DNA of 64,000 nucleotides from JASLEW01 sp035544895 (GTDB taxonomy: Bacteria > Acidobacteriota > Thermoanaerobaculia > Multivoradales > UBA5704): contig DASZZM010000004.1 of assembly GCA_035544895.1 (NCBI GenBank), forward strand, positions 10,038 to 74,037, read 5' to 3'. This document shows, piece after piece, positions 7,199 to 15,908 of this stretch; within the stretch, counting starts at the first letter, position 1; each line of letters starts with the position of its first letter. The notes under the pieces are model-generated. The model made no database searches. It was not told where the DNA came from and was given only the letters and a program-made list of their open reading frames with translations. A program made the position numbers and the translations under genes.

Positions 7199-8956
7199 TC
7201 AGGGAACGATTCTGAAGACCCGAGGGGCGCGAGAAGGTTCTCCACTCGGGCGCCAGCCGAGCGGGTTTCCATACAGGCGACCGCTTGGTGAGCCAATCCC
7301 GCCGGTCACGGAACGCAACAGACGTTGATTGAGCTCGATCCCTGCCAGCCACCGATTCTGACGCTCCAGCATCTCTACTGGTGTGATGAGGAAATCGGGA
7401 GGATCCGCCGCGGTCGCGTTCTTCAGGCTGGCGCGGACCCTGGAGGTCTCCTCTCGCTCCACTCGATCGACGAAGGCATGGTCGGGCGGCGCCCCGCGGC
7501 CCCGCAGTTTGGGGGCCAGCGTCCGCAACAGATTCGTCCAGTAGTTGACTCCTTCCAATGGCCGGCCACGAGCGTACCAGGCAGTTACTGCCCTGCCGAA
7601 CGCCCGCTCAACGAGCCTGTCGAGGGCCTCCTGTAAATAGGCATCGATGAGACCCCCTCCCAGATCCGGCGCTTGCGAGCCAACAAGCTGCGAGATTGCC
7701 ATCCTGGCTGCCTGCCGCGCTTCGGCCTCGCGTGTTTTCACGTCCTCAAGTCTGCGTCTTTCGGCCTCGACGCGCTGGTCCTGCCGGCCGAGCACCCGAA
7801 GCTGTCCGTTCAATTCCTCCAGATCCCTTGGTGGCCTCGAACTTGGAAATGCGAGCTCAGCGTTTTCGAAATGTCCAGGGGCGGCCGAAAGCTCCTGGAC
7901 CAACTGCGCGGCGTCGGGTTCGGAGAGGCTCCATTCCGCTGCTGCGATGCGGCGGACAAGACGTTCGCGTACCGCCCCGCGCTGCGTTCCATCGGGAGCA
8001 ATGCGGTCTCCCCCGCGACCTAAGCTCGCAAGTCGCAGACATCGCTCGATGGAGCGAATAGAAACGAGCGTACCCTCAATCCGACTCGGTAAACCAGAAC
8101 GACTCTTTATTTTTGAGCAGCCGAAGATCTCCGAATAGGAGATTCTGACTCCACTCGCGGCGGCGCTTGCCTGCACAATTTCCTGCTGCAACTGATCGCG
8201 CTGCGGTTTGCTGAGCTGCTGCAGATCGGAATGCAGTGTCTCGGCCGCGAGAAACTTAGCGACGATGTCGCTCTCCTGTCGAAGAATCGCGTGATAGACA
8301 AGGTTTCCGCTGGCGAGCCGCTCGCGGTTGCGATGATCGTGCTGGTCGACCATGTCATGCAAGGGGGCCTGTGCGAACAGGGTGAAGCTGGTCACTGTCA
8401 CCATGACCACATAGGCGGCGGTGGCCATGGTGCGGAGAGCGGCGAACCTGGCGACGACCTTCCACCGGGGAGACAAGCGGGAGAGAGCCAGCGAGCCGAT
8501 CAGCAGGGCAAGAAAAAGCGGCAGCGAGTCCGTGAGGTGCCTCAAATCGAGCTTGAAGTGAATCAGCTCTTCCTCGAGATTTCGGAGCTCCTCTGCAGAG
8601 AAATATTGGCGCGACGCGTTGAGAGCAGTCAGGCAGAGAAAGAGCACTCCGAGGCCGAGCCAGACGTAGGCAAGTGTGCTATGCGCCGCTGACACCAGCA
8701 ATCGCGCCAGACCGTCTGGTCTCCTCCCCTCTGCGCGGCGGCTCCCCTCCGCATGGCCGTTAGGCTCGTGCCCGGGAAGCGTCCCCAGCCAGCCGATCCC
8801 TGACGCTGCAAGGTAGGCCCACACTGGCCATGTCCACAGATGCAGGGCCGTCAGAGCCGGGGTGATGAACTGGGATGCGCAAAGAAAGACGACCGCCGCG
8901 ATGAGCATCAAGAAGCAACCGAACCCGGCCTCCTGGTCATTCGTCGCGGGTGACAT
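7199..8956 (-). CDS. Multi-spanning membrane protein with helical tail, divergent to the cargo operon
   Basis: I do not recognise this 585-residue protein. Residues 1-200 hold about five hydrophobic segments (near 13-32, 39-60, 90-113, 144-162, 177-196). The remainder is soluble, charged and largely helical, with a coiled-coil-like stretch (VEAERRRLEDVKTREAEARQ) near residue 390. GGAG lies seven bases before the chosen ATG. It is transcribed away from the tubulin/actin-like cluster, across a 400-bp gap, so both could share a control region. It may be a sensor or membrane effector for that cluster, but only position suggests this. Confidence 0.7.
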   Translation of the reverse strand: MSPATNDQEAGFGCFLMLIAAVVFLCASQFITPALTALHLWTWPVWAYLAASGIGWLGTLPGHEPNGHAEGSRRAEGRRPDGLARLLVSAAHSTLAYVWLGLGVLFLCLTALNASRQYFSAEELRNLEEELIHFKLDLRHLTDSLPLFLALLIGSLALSRLSPRWKVVARFAALRTMATAAYVVMVTVTSFTLFAQAPLHDMVDQHDHRNRERLASGNLVYHAILRQESDIVAKFLAAETLHSDLQQLSKPQRDQLQQEIVQASAAASGVRISYSEIFGCSKIKSRSGLPSRIEGTLVSIRSIERCLRLASLGRGGDRIAPDGTQRGAVRERLVRRIAAAEWSLSEPDAAQLVQELSAAPGHFENAELAFPSSRPPRDLEELNGQLRVLGRQDQRVEAERRRLEDVKTREAEARQAARMAISQLVGSQAPDLGGGLIDAYLQEALDRLVERAFGRAVTAWYARGRPLEGVNYWTNLLRTLAPKLRGRGAPPDHAFVDRVEREETSRVRASLKNATAADPPDFLITPVEMLERQNRWLAGIELNQRLLRSVTGGIGSPSGRLYGNPLGWRPSGEPSRAPRVFRIVP

Positions 8957-9357
8957 GCCACGCTCCTCAATCGCTGCGGCTTCTCGTGGCAGCAGTCGTC
9001 CTGAACTGCAGGACGCAAGATCGAGATTAACTCCTCGGGCTTTCTCTTGACAAATGCGCCGATGGCAATCTCCGCATGCGGTGTCGCCCCCGCGCGCCGT
9101 CTCTCGCGCTTCCTCACCTTGCGCCTGCGCCAGGCTGCTTCCAAGAAATGCCTTTTTCTCTATATAGCCATGTGCGAATTAGACAATAGGAACTTTCTTG
9201 AGCAACAATCGGTCGTGACCCGGAATTGAGCCGCGCCGAGCGTCGCCTGCGGATGCACGCTCGCAGCCGGGCTCGCGCGCGGCTGCCCGAACCAGCGGAA
9301 CCTCGCCGGAGGCGCTCGCCATCGGAGAGGAGCCACCGTTTCCATACAGGAGGTCCC
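8957..9357. promoter_or_regulatory. Divergent control region of the cargo genes
   Basis: This 400-bp gap separates the leftward membrane-protein gene from the rightward cluster. Positions about 9140-9225 are clearly AT-richer than their surroundings. On the minus strand there is a possible promoter pair, TTGTCT (about 9183) and TATATA (about 9161), 16 bp apart. The rightward ribosome site is AGGAGGT at 9349-9355. I see no strong rightward promoter or operator. Confidence 0.35.
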
Positions 9358-9786
9358 ATGCCTGACTTTTCCCACAGGTGCCGACCAGTCGCCCGGGGAG
9401 CCGCTTTGCTCGCGGCGGCGCTTACGCTCGCGGGCTGCCGCTTCGACACGATTCTGATGAACAACCGCCAGAGCTGGCTCTGGCTCGCCCTTCCGGTGCT
9501 TGCCTTCGGCCTTCCCGGAGCAATCCTGGTCTTCTATCGCCGCCGCCACCAGCTAGCGTTCTGGGACTTGAGGGTCTCGCCAGATGAGCCGAGCTCCCAC
9601 GGCATCGTGCTGGGTACGATGGCGATCGCCGGCGGGATCTTCGTGCTCTTCGCGGTCTATAACCTCTTCTTCATCTCCATGAAGCTCAACCAGCAGCTTG
9701 TCAACGTGGCCTTCTGGCTGGCTGGGACCATCATCGGCAGCGGGCTGGCCCTCTTTGCCGGCTTGCGGTCGGCCGAAAGGACGTGA
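9358..9786 (+). CDS. Small lipoprotein-like membrane protein, first gene of the cluster
   Basis: A 142-residue protein starting behind AGGAGGTCCC. The N-terminus has a lipoprotein-type signal with lipobox LTLAGC (Cys27), followed by three hydrophobic spans (about 35-54, 85-108 and 115-138). A lipobox ahead of transmembrane spans is unusual, so Cys27 may not be lipidated. No family is recognised. It is the first gene of the cluster, and its stop is one base before the next start. It probably belongs to the membrane part of the system. Confidence 0.75.
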   Translation: MPDFSHRCRPVARGAALLAAALTLAGCRFDTILMNNRQSWLWLALPVLAFGLPGAILVFYRRRHQLAFWDLRVSPDEPSSHGIVLGTMAIAGGIFVLFAVYNLFFISMKLNQQLVNVAFWLAGTIIGSGLALFAGLRSAERT

Positions 9787-9787
9787 A

Positions 9788-12700
9788 ATGGATAACACTC
9801 TGGTCCTCTGTGGCGGCACGGGTGCCCACGTCGGTGTCGCCCTGCTGCGTCTGCATACGCTCGGCTATGCGCTTGGCTACCTCGACCAGGCCGGCCAGCA
9901 CCAGCCATTCAACTTTCCGAAGGTGTTCTTGGTGGACCAGGATGCCGGAATAGGACGCGATCATGTCCAGACCGCCTGGGAACTGGCTCACAGCCTGGTC
10001 AGCCGCCACCCTGGGCAGCACGATTGGCAGGCCGCGGTCGGTAGTCCACGCGGGCCGGAGCTGGTCGAGGTTACACCCCTGCCGATCGGCCCGCAGCAGG
10101 ATTGGTACAAGCCGCCTTTCAGCACTCTGGCCAGCCGCTTCGCCAGCTCTGAGCTGCTTCCTGCGCTCGCATCGCCGAAGCAACGCCAGATCGACTATTC
10201 GAAGGGCATGATGGGCTCACCTGCCATCGGCTCTTTGTTGTTCCGGCTGAAGCACTACGACGAGCGCAGCCGTGACCTCAATCAGGACGAAATTTTCAGC
10301 CAAATGCTCTTGCGGCGAGGGCGGGCGGTGGTGGCCGGGTCCGGGGTCGGGGGAACCGGCGCAGCGGTGGGGCCGACCCTGGCGCGACGCCTCGCCGAAC
10401 TGGAGGGCAACGAGGTCATGGCAGTGATGATCCTCAACTGGTTCCAATTTATCGAGGACGAAAGCGAGGGCGACAAGGAGCGACGGGAGAAAGCCCAGCT
10501 GCGCAACCGGATCATGCGGGAGAATGCCAACTCGGCGCTCGAGTTCTACGGCCAATCACTCGCCAGCACGGTGGCCGCGGTTCCGGTCGGCATGCCGGAA
10601 CGGGCCTTGCTTCGGCGCCATTTCACCGCCGACCTCGGGCAGCCATTCCTCGAGTCGTACATCCATGCGGTAGCGGCCCTCTGCGCCTATCGACATTTCC
10701 TCGCCAGCAAGACCTACGACGCGGGCCTCTACATCATGGGCGCCGTCGAGGGCGGACGTCTCGACCCGCGGACCGCCATTCCCGGAGGCACTCTCCAGGA
10801 CCTGGCCAACCAGGCCGCCACTTTGGCGGAACTGCTCGCCACCTGGCAGGGGGTCCTGGCGCGCGACCACCGCGGGAAGCGCGTCAGGCCGGCGATCTAC
10901 GACGCGGTCGGAACGCTGGCCGCCGATCCCGGGCAGGTAGCCGCGGAGCTCGGCAAGCTGATCGATCATTTTCGGGCGCAGCTTGACTGGATGCGAGATA
11001 CGCTCGCCGTCCAGGCCGTTCCCGACCATCACCTGAGTCTCGAAGCCGCGAGCCGCCGGCGGCTCGGCGAAGAGCGTCGAGGACTAGGAGCGGGAGGAAG
11101 AAACACTTCGCCGGTAGCCATCGCCGCCGCCTTGTTCCGCTGGAGCGCTGACTGGATCCGTGAGATTGCCTCGGAAGGGAATGGCTTGCGGGTGCAAGCC
11201 GCACAGGTGAGCGGCGGGCAGTGGCCCGACATCCAGTATGACGGAATTGGTGCCGCCGCCAGGGCAAATGGCGATCTCACCCGCCTTCCCACCGCCAACA
11301 TCACCGCGGTGTTGGATGCCTTTGTCGATCGCCGTCTCCTGTCCTGCAACGGCTGGCCCCATCCCCTGGCCGCCGCCGACTTTTTCCGCCACGCCCTGCA
11401 GCACCGCAATGCCTTGGCCATGCGCCAGTTGGAGCTGATGCTGGCCGGGATCGTCTCCGAGGTCCTCGAGCTGCGGCCTCTTTCGCCCCAGCGTGTCACC
11501 GGCTCGGCAATCTCACTCGAGACGCTTGCCGCCGAGTACCGCCGGCAGGGTTACGAAGGGCTTGCCGAGTTCGGAGTCTACCTACGCGAGCCCGCGAGAA
11601 GACTGGTGGGATTCAATGCCCCTCATACCCTGCTCTGCCCGGTGCCGCGCCTGGAAGACGAGGACGACGAGGTGTGGCAGCAGTTGTGGACAACCCTCTC
11701 CGGGGCCACCGACGATGCGCCGTGGGCCGAAGCCATCACGCCCGCCAGATGGGGTACCTACGATCTGGCCGTGAGGCAGGTGCGCTCGTGGCTCGATCTG
11801 CAGAAGCGAACCAATCCAGATCCCCCACCGGCGTGGGCGCAAGCCTTCGCCTGGTACCGCGGAGATCCCGCAACCTTCGGGGTCGGCGCCTTCATCACCG
11901 TCTACTGGAGCACCGCCGCCGGACTTCATGCCCTGCGGTTGAGCTTGCCGACTCCCGACGATGACGAGCCCGCACAATTGCCGGAGGGCACACCCTCGCT
12001 CGACGAAGCCGAGATGTTCCAGCGCGTGCCCAAGCTCAGGGTGCTAAAGGACAACGCAGGGCACGAGCTGTTTTCGATGATCGAGCTAGCGATGCCCGAG
12101 CATGAAGGCACGGTGCGCGCATGGTGGGACGACCATCTCAAGCTGTTGCTGCAAGGCGGCCTGGTCGACTTCTACTCGCGCACCGAGAGTGGAGCGCTCG
12201 TCGTCGGCGTACGCCAGGAGGGCATCCTTCACGGAACCGTCTTCTCCAACTCGCTGGTGCTGCGGCGCAAGGCGATTCTGGTAACGAGCTGTACGCCGCT
12301 CTACCAGGAACCGGTGCCGGGGTCTTCGACCCCGGAGGGGATGATGCGCTACCCCGACATCCCGCTCAACGCTGACTATCTCGATCTGGTGAAGGTCCCG
12401 GAGGGCGGTGACCTGATCGCGTTGGCGCGGCGCGGCGAGAAATTGGACTCTCCCGGTTGGCGGCCGATAGAGAGCCGGGACCCGAGAGGGAGGCCGCTGC
12501 TCAGGTGGACCCTGGATCTGCGGGGGCGCAGCGCGCCGCTAACGGCGGAGATCCGTTTTGACGAGGAGGTGCCGCCCGCCAAGGCGCATCGCGCCCATAT
12601 TATGATCTGGCCTCGTTTCCGCACCAAATCCGGGGCTGGCTGGAAGACCTACTACCTTTACGAGCGGTGCACTGACCCCCGGCTTGCCTGCGACACGATC

Positions 12701-14725
12701 TGGCTGGACGCCGCCGCCGGAAATCCGTACCCTGCGCGGCTCCGCCGGCGACGGCGTGCCGACAGCAGGGATCCTTCCTATCCCCTCAGCTTCCAGGCGG
12801 CGAGTGACGCGGCGAGTGAGGCGACGAGTGCCGAGCCTGGCCATACTGGCGGACCGCCGCTCGCGCTCAGCCTGCGCAACACCGCGACAGGTGAGGAATG
12901 TGGCCTCTACCTCGTCCACCTCAAGTCTCTGCCCGAATCGAAGCTTTCGGTGAGCGTGGGCCTCGACTTTGGAACCTCCCACAGTGTAGCCGCGGTCCGC
13001 ACGGCGCAGGACCAGGCCCAGCAGGTTGAGCTGGCCCCGGAGCTTGACCCGGTTAATGCCGGACGCGGGCTGACACTTCATATCAGCGAACATCGCAGCC
13101 ATGTGACCGGTCCGAGGAGAAACGCAGGAATCCTCGCCAGCGGCAGCTGGCTGCCGACTTACCGTGAGCGAGGCGAGGGGGTCATTCCCTCGGAGCTGCT
13201 GCTCATTTCCGGTACTCTGGACGAGGTCAGGGCACAGAATGTCGCCGCCTGGCTGCCAATGCGGGATTTCACCATCCCGCCGATCGATATCGAGCGCTCG
13301 GACCTGGCGAGCTACGTGCTGACCGACTTCAAGTGGGACACCGGGTCAGAGTACTTCCGTGGGCACGAGCCGGAGCTTCGCGCCCACTATCTCGGCCTTC
13401 TCCTCGAGCTGGTGATGGCCGATGTCGTCTTCAATCGCGTCGGGAGCTTCCCCACTGAGCCTATGCAAATTACCTTCACCTATCCGCTGCGGAGTCCCGG
13501 GCCCCAGGTCGAAGCTCTGAGGGATTCGCTAGGCCGGGTGCTACGCCGTGCGACTTCCTCCTTCGGCATCAACCTGCAGCTTGCGAAAGGCATCGGCATC
13601 TACGACGAGTCGCGCGCCGCGAGCCTGCCCACCAGGAACCTTGGCGAGGTGTGCCTCGTGGCCGACCTTGGAGGCGGCACCCTCGACCTGTTCATCACGG
13701 CCAAGTACAGCGAGGAAAGGGAAGGCCGTGAGGCGGATGGCGGAGGCGGCAACGACGTAGCCGACAGCGCCCGCCTAGGGGGGAACCTCTTGCTGCGCCA
13801 TATCGCAGAGCACCCCGAGAGTTATCTGCCGCGAGACAGCAGTTGGCTCACTGGGGACCCCCGCGAGCGCGAGGCCAAGCTGCGGACATGGATGCGGGGC
13901 AAGGGCGCTTCGGTCCTCTTCGGCCTCGAACCGAGCCACGATGTCAGGCTGGAGCAGATGGATGTCCGAGGCTTCCAGAAGCCAGCCGAAGCTGACGGGG
14001 CCCGCCGCCTGCTCGATCGCTATTTCCGCCTCATCATCGACTACATGGCTCGTAATCTCGTCGCATTCCTCGCCAAGCAGTGGTTCCCCACCATCGACAG
14101 GCTCAACCCGGACTACCGCGACAAGCTCAAAATCTCGGTCCAGTTACGCGGGAACGGCTGGCGGCTGCGCTATCAGAAGCAGGGTTACGTGCAGGCCACG
14201 CAGTCGATCCAGAACGAGGTCAAGCGACGGGTCCAGGAGCTGTGGCTGCTCGTAGACGGTAATTCCTATCCGGTTCCCGCTGAAGATCGCCGCTGGGGGC
14301 GCCCGGCCGACTACTCGGTGCCTGATCCCAAACCTGCCCCGATCAAGCGGGTGGTCGGAGAGGGTCTGGCAATGCGGTATGAAGAGGTTCGGGAGCGCTG
14401 GTACACCCATACCCTCGTCGATCTCAAGGTCTTGCGGAATGGAGCTTTCGCGCGCATCCCGTGGTACTCGCGGGTGCCCTTCGCAACCGGCGGTTCCAAG
14501 CACGTGGAGCTCGAGACTATAACGCCGCCGCTTGTCCTGAGCAGCCGCGACGTCGACGTCAAGGTCGAGATCACAGAGCTTGACGCGGCTCTGCAAGGGA
14601 GTGTCAATCTGGCCCTGCAGCAGGACGGGAGCGTCGCCGAGGGAATGTACGTTGCCCCGGTTGCTCCGCTGATCTGGGAAGCGGTATTCGGCTCGCGACA
14701 GTTCTGGCCCGACCAGGAGGGTTGA
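9788..14725 (+). CDS. Giant protein: N-terminal tubulin/FtsZ-like GTPase fused to C-terminal Hsp70/actin-like ATPase
   Basis: A 1,645-residue protein; AAAGGA lies seven bases before the ATG. N-terminal module: GGTGAHVG at residues 9-16, VFLVDQDAG near 45-55, then GSGVGGTGAAVGPTLARRL near 184-202 followed by VMAVMILNWFQFIED. This order (glycine loop, acidic strand end, GGTG T-loop, strand ending in F-x-F) is that of tubulin/FtsZ and the Tubulin_2 group. Residues about 300-1050 are a long helical then beta-rich region I do not recognise. C-terminal module: GLDFGTSHSVA at 1058-1068 (phosphate-1 loop, D1060) and VADLGGGTLDLF at 1291-1302 (phosphate-2 loop), as in Hsp70/actin ATPases. Two cytoskeletal-type nucleotide modules in one chain is striking. 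Its role in the cluster is unknown. Confidence 0.85.
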   Translation: MDNTLVLCGGTGAHVGVALLRLHTLGYALGYLDQAGQHQPFNFPKVFLVDQDAGIGRDHVQTAWELAHSLVSRHPGQHDWQAAVGSPRGPELVEVTPLPIGPQQDWYKPPFSTLASRFASSELLPALASPKQRQIDYSKGMMGSPAIGSLLFRLKHYDERSRDLNQDEIFSQMLLRRGRAVVAGSGVGGTGAAVGPTLARRLAELEGNEVMAVMILNWFQFIEDESEGDKERREKAQLRNRIMRENANSALEFYGQSLASTVAAVPVGMPERALLRRHFTADLGQPFLESYIHAVAALCAYRHFLASKTYDAGLYIMGAVEGGRLDPRTAIPGGTLQDLANQAATLAELLATWQGVLARDHRGKRVRPAIYDAVGTLAADPGQVAAELGKLIDHFRAQLDWMRDTLAVQAVPDHHLSLEAASRRRLGEERRGLGAGGRNTSPVAIAAALFRWSADWIREIASEGNGLRVQAAQVSGGQWPDIQYDGIGAAARANGDLTRLPTANITAVLDAFVDRRLLSCNGWPHPLAAADFFRHALQHRNALAMRQLELMLAGIVSEVLELRPLSPQRVTGSAISLETLAAEYRRQGYEGLAEFGVYLREPARRLVGFNAPHTLLCPVPRLEDEDDEVWQQLWTTLSGATDDAPWAEAITPARWGTYDLAVRQVRSWLDLQKRTNPDPPPAWAQAFAWYRGDPATFGVGAFITVYWSTAAGLHALRLSLPTPDDDEPAQLPEGTPSLDEAEMFQRVPKLRVLKDNAGHELFSMIELAMPEHEGTVRAWWDDHLKLLLQGGLVDFYSRTESGALVVGVRQEGILHGTVFSNSLVLRRKAILVTSCTPLYQEPVPGSSTPEGMMRYPDIPLNADYLDLVKVPEGGDLIALARRGEKLDSPGWRPIESRDPRGRPLLRWTLDLRGRSAPLTAEIRFDEEVPPAKAHRAHIMIWPRFRTKSGAGWKTYYLYERCTDPRLACDTIWLDAAAGNPYPARLRRRRRADSRDPSYPLSFQAASDAASEATSAEPGHTGGPPLALSLRNTATGEECGLYLVHLKSLPESKLSVSVGLDFGTSHSVAAVRTAQDQAQQVELAPELDPVNAGRGLTLHISEHRSHVTGPRRNAGILASGSWLPTYRERGEGVIPSELLLISGTLDEVRAQNVAAWLPMRDFTIPPIDIERSDLASYVLTDFKWDTGSEYFRGHEPELRAHYLGLLLELVMADVVFNRVGSFPTEPMQITFTYPLRSPGPQVEALRDSLGRVLRRATSSFGINLQLAKGIGIYDESRAASLPTRNLGEVCLVADLGGGTLDLFITAKYSEEREGREADGGGGNDVADSARLGGNLLLRHIAEHPESYLPRDSSWLTGDPREREAKLRTWMRGKGASVLFGLEPSHDVRLEQMDVRGFQKPAEADGARRLLDRYFRLIIDYMARNLVAFLAKQWFPTIDRLNPDYRDKLKISVQLRGNGWRLRYQKQGYVQATQSIQNEVKRRVQELWLLVDGNSYPVPAEDRRWGRPADYSVPDPKPAPIKRVVGEGLAMRYEEVRERWYTHTLVDLKVLRNGAFARIPWYSRVPFATGGSKHVELETITPPLVLSSRDVDVKVEITELDAALQGSVNLALQQDGSVAEGMYVAPVAPLIWEAVFGSRQFWPDQEG

Positions 14726-15558
14726 TGAGAATCGATCGCTCCACTTGGGTCTTGGCGACCGCTGGATTTGCCTGCGGTGCCTTGTTCACCCTGGCTGTGG
14801 TGGACCTCGCGTTTCGTGGCTTGTTGGGAGAAATCGGGCTGGAGCTCGCGTGCCTGGTGCTCACGGGATCCGTCCTGGTGGTTACGCTGGTGGGTCTCTG
14901 GTTGAACCTGCGCAGGGAACGAACCGGGGTACTCGCAGCCTCCGGCGCGCAGGATGGCGCAGCCACTTCCGAAGGCAACCGGCCAGCCACCGCGTCCCCG
15001 CCGGCAACGCGGAGCCCATCGCCGGAGCCGCGCCCGACGGCGGGAGAAGCTGCCGCCAGGCCCAGAAGCTCCGTCTCGGCTGCGTCTGCTCCTCCACCTT
15101 CTCCTCCAGTTCGGCCCGGACCAAAGCCAGCCGCGGTGAACGACCACCCCGACCTGCTGCAACCAACGTGGCAAGAGGATGCGGCGCCAGCCTTTCCCGA
15201 GCTTGGCGTCTCGACCCATCCCGAGCAGCTGATCGAGGTCTGGCTGAGCTATTTCCGCAAGGGAGACGGCCACTTCAACAGCGAGGGGCTGCGGCGGCAC
15301 CTGCAGGCCGCCGGTATCACCGCCGAGGTGGTGGTGGACGAGCAGCTCGGCGACAGTGTGCTGGGAGTGGAGTTCGACGACGGCCTCGTATACCTGCTCC
15401 CCCACTTCAACCGGACACCTCAGGCCGTGGCCGAGTGGTTCCACCAGACTGGCTCGAGCTCCCGGCTGGCGCGCATTCAGCGCCTGGTGCGCGCGGCCGT
15501 GGCCAACCGCACTCCCGGCGGCCACTTCGAGCTGCAGACCAAGGGAGCGGTCGAGTGA
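14725..15558 (+). CDS. Two-span membrane protein with Pro-rich linker and small C-terminal domain
   Basis: A 277-residue protein whose ATG overlaps the previous stop by one base, with AGGAGGG upstream. Two hydrophobic helices (about 8-30 and 38-60) are followed by a Pro/Ala/Ser-rich linker (about 75-140). A compact C-terminal domain (about 155-265) begins HPEQLIEVWLSYFRKG and includes ITAEVVVDEQLGDSVLGVEF and YLLPHFNRTPQAVAEWF. The family is not recognised. The layout suggests a membrane anchor that presents a cytoplasmic adaptor domain. Tight coupling to its neighbours indicates a stable complex with them. Confidence 0.75.
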   Translation: MRIDRSTWVLATAGFACGALFTLAVVDLAFRGLLGEIGLELACLVLTGSVLVVTLVGLWLNLRRERTGVLAASGAQDGAATSEGNRPATASPPATRSPSPEPRPTAGEAAARPRSSVSAASAPPPSPPVRPGPKPAAVNDHPDLLQPTWQEDAAPAFPELGVSTHPEQLIEVWLSYFRKGDGHFNSEGLRRHLQAAGITAEVVVDEQLGDSVLGVEFDDGLVYLLPHFNRTPQAVAEWFHQTGSSSRLARIQRLVRAAVANRTPGGHFELQTKGAVE

Positions 15559-15908
15559 ACGGCTGGAGTTTGCAAGTGGACTGGGCGATCGGCGGCCTCA
15601 TCGCTGGCAGCGCACTGCTGGCTGTTGCGCTTTTCCTGACCGAGCGCGCGCTGCGCCAGGTTGCGGCCAAGCATGCGGCGCTCGAGACGCGTGCGGCAGA
15701 TCATGAGTTCCAGGCCGCCGAGCTCGGACAGCGCGTCGCTCGCCTCGGCAAGGTGAGCGAGGCGCGCGTGCTCGACGAGCGAACTCGTCACGATGAGCAG
15801 GTCGGTGAACTGCTCGGCTCGCTGCTGGAGCTCAACGAAGCCTTGCGCCCGGGGTCAGTGCGGAAGGTAGCCCCGTCCGCTCTCATCCCGGAGGAGGGGT
15901 CGCGATGA
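15555..15908 (+). CDS. Small single-span membrane protein with coiled coil
   Basis: A 117-residue protein with a GTG start that overlaps the previous stop (GTGA). One membrane helix (about 10-30) is followed by a heptad-like charged helix (ALRQVAAKHAALETRAAD, then DEQVGELLGSLLELNEAL). The topology resembles small accessory subunits that tether or dimerise a membrane complex. No family is recognised. Frames reading further upstream in this phase are antiparallel shadows of the preceding gene and were not used. Confidence 0.7.
   Translation: MNGWSLQVDWAIGGLIAGSALLAVALFLTERALRQVAAKHAALETRAADHEFQAAELGQRVARLGKVSEARVLDERTRHDEQVGELLGSLLELNEALRPGSVRKVAPSALIPEEGSR

Noticed and set aside
9698..9787. 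Upstream extension of the tubulin/actin giant
   Set aside because: It overlaps the preceding gene out of phase; ATG 9788 has a ribosome site and directly precedes the glycine-rich loop.
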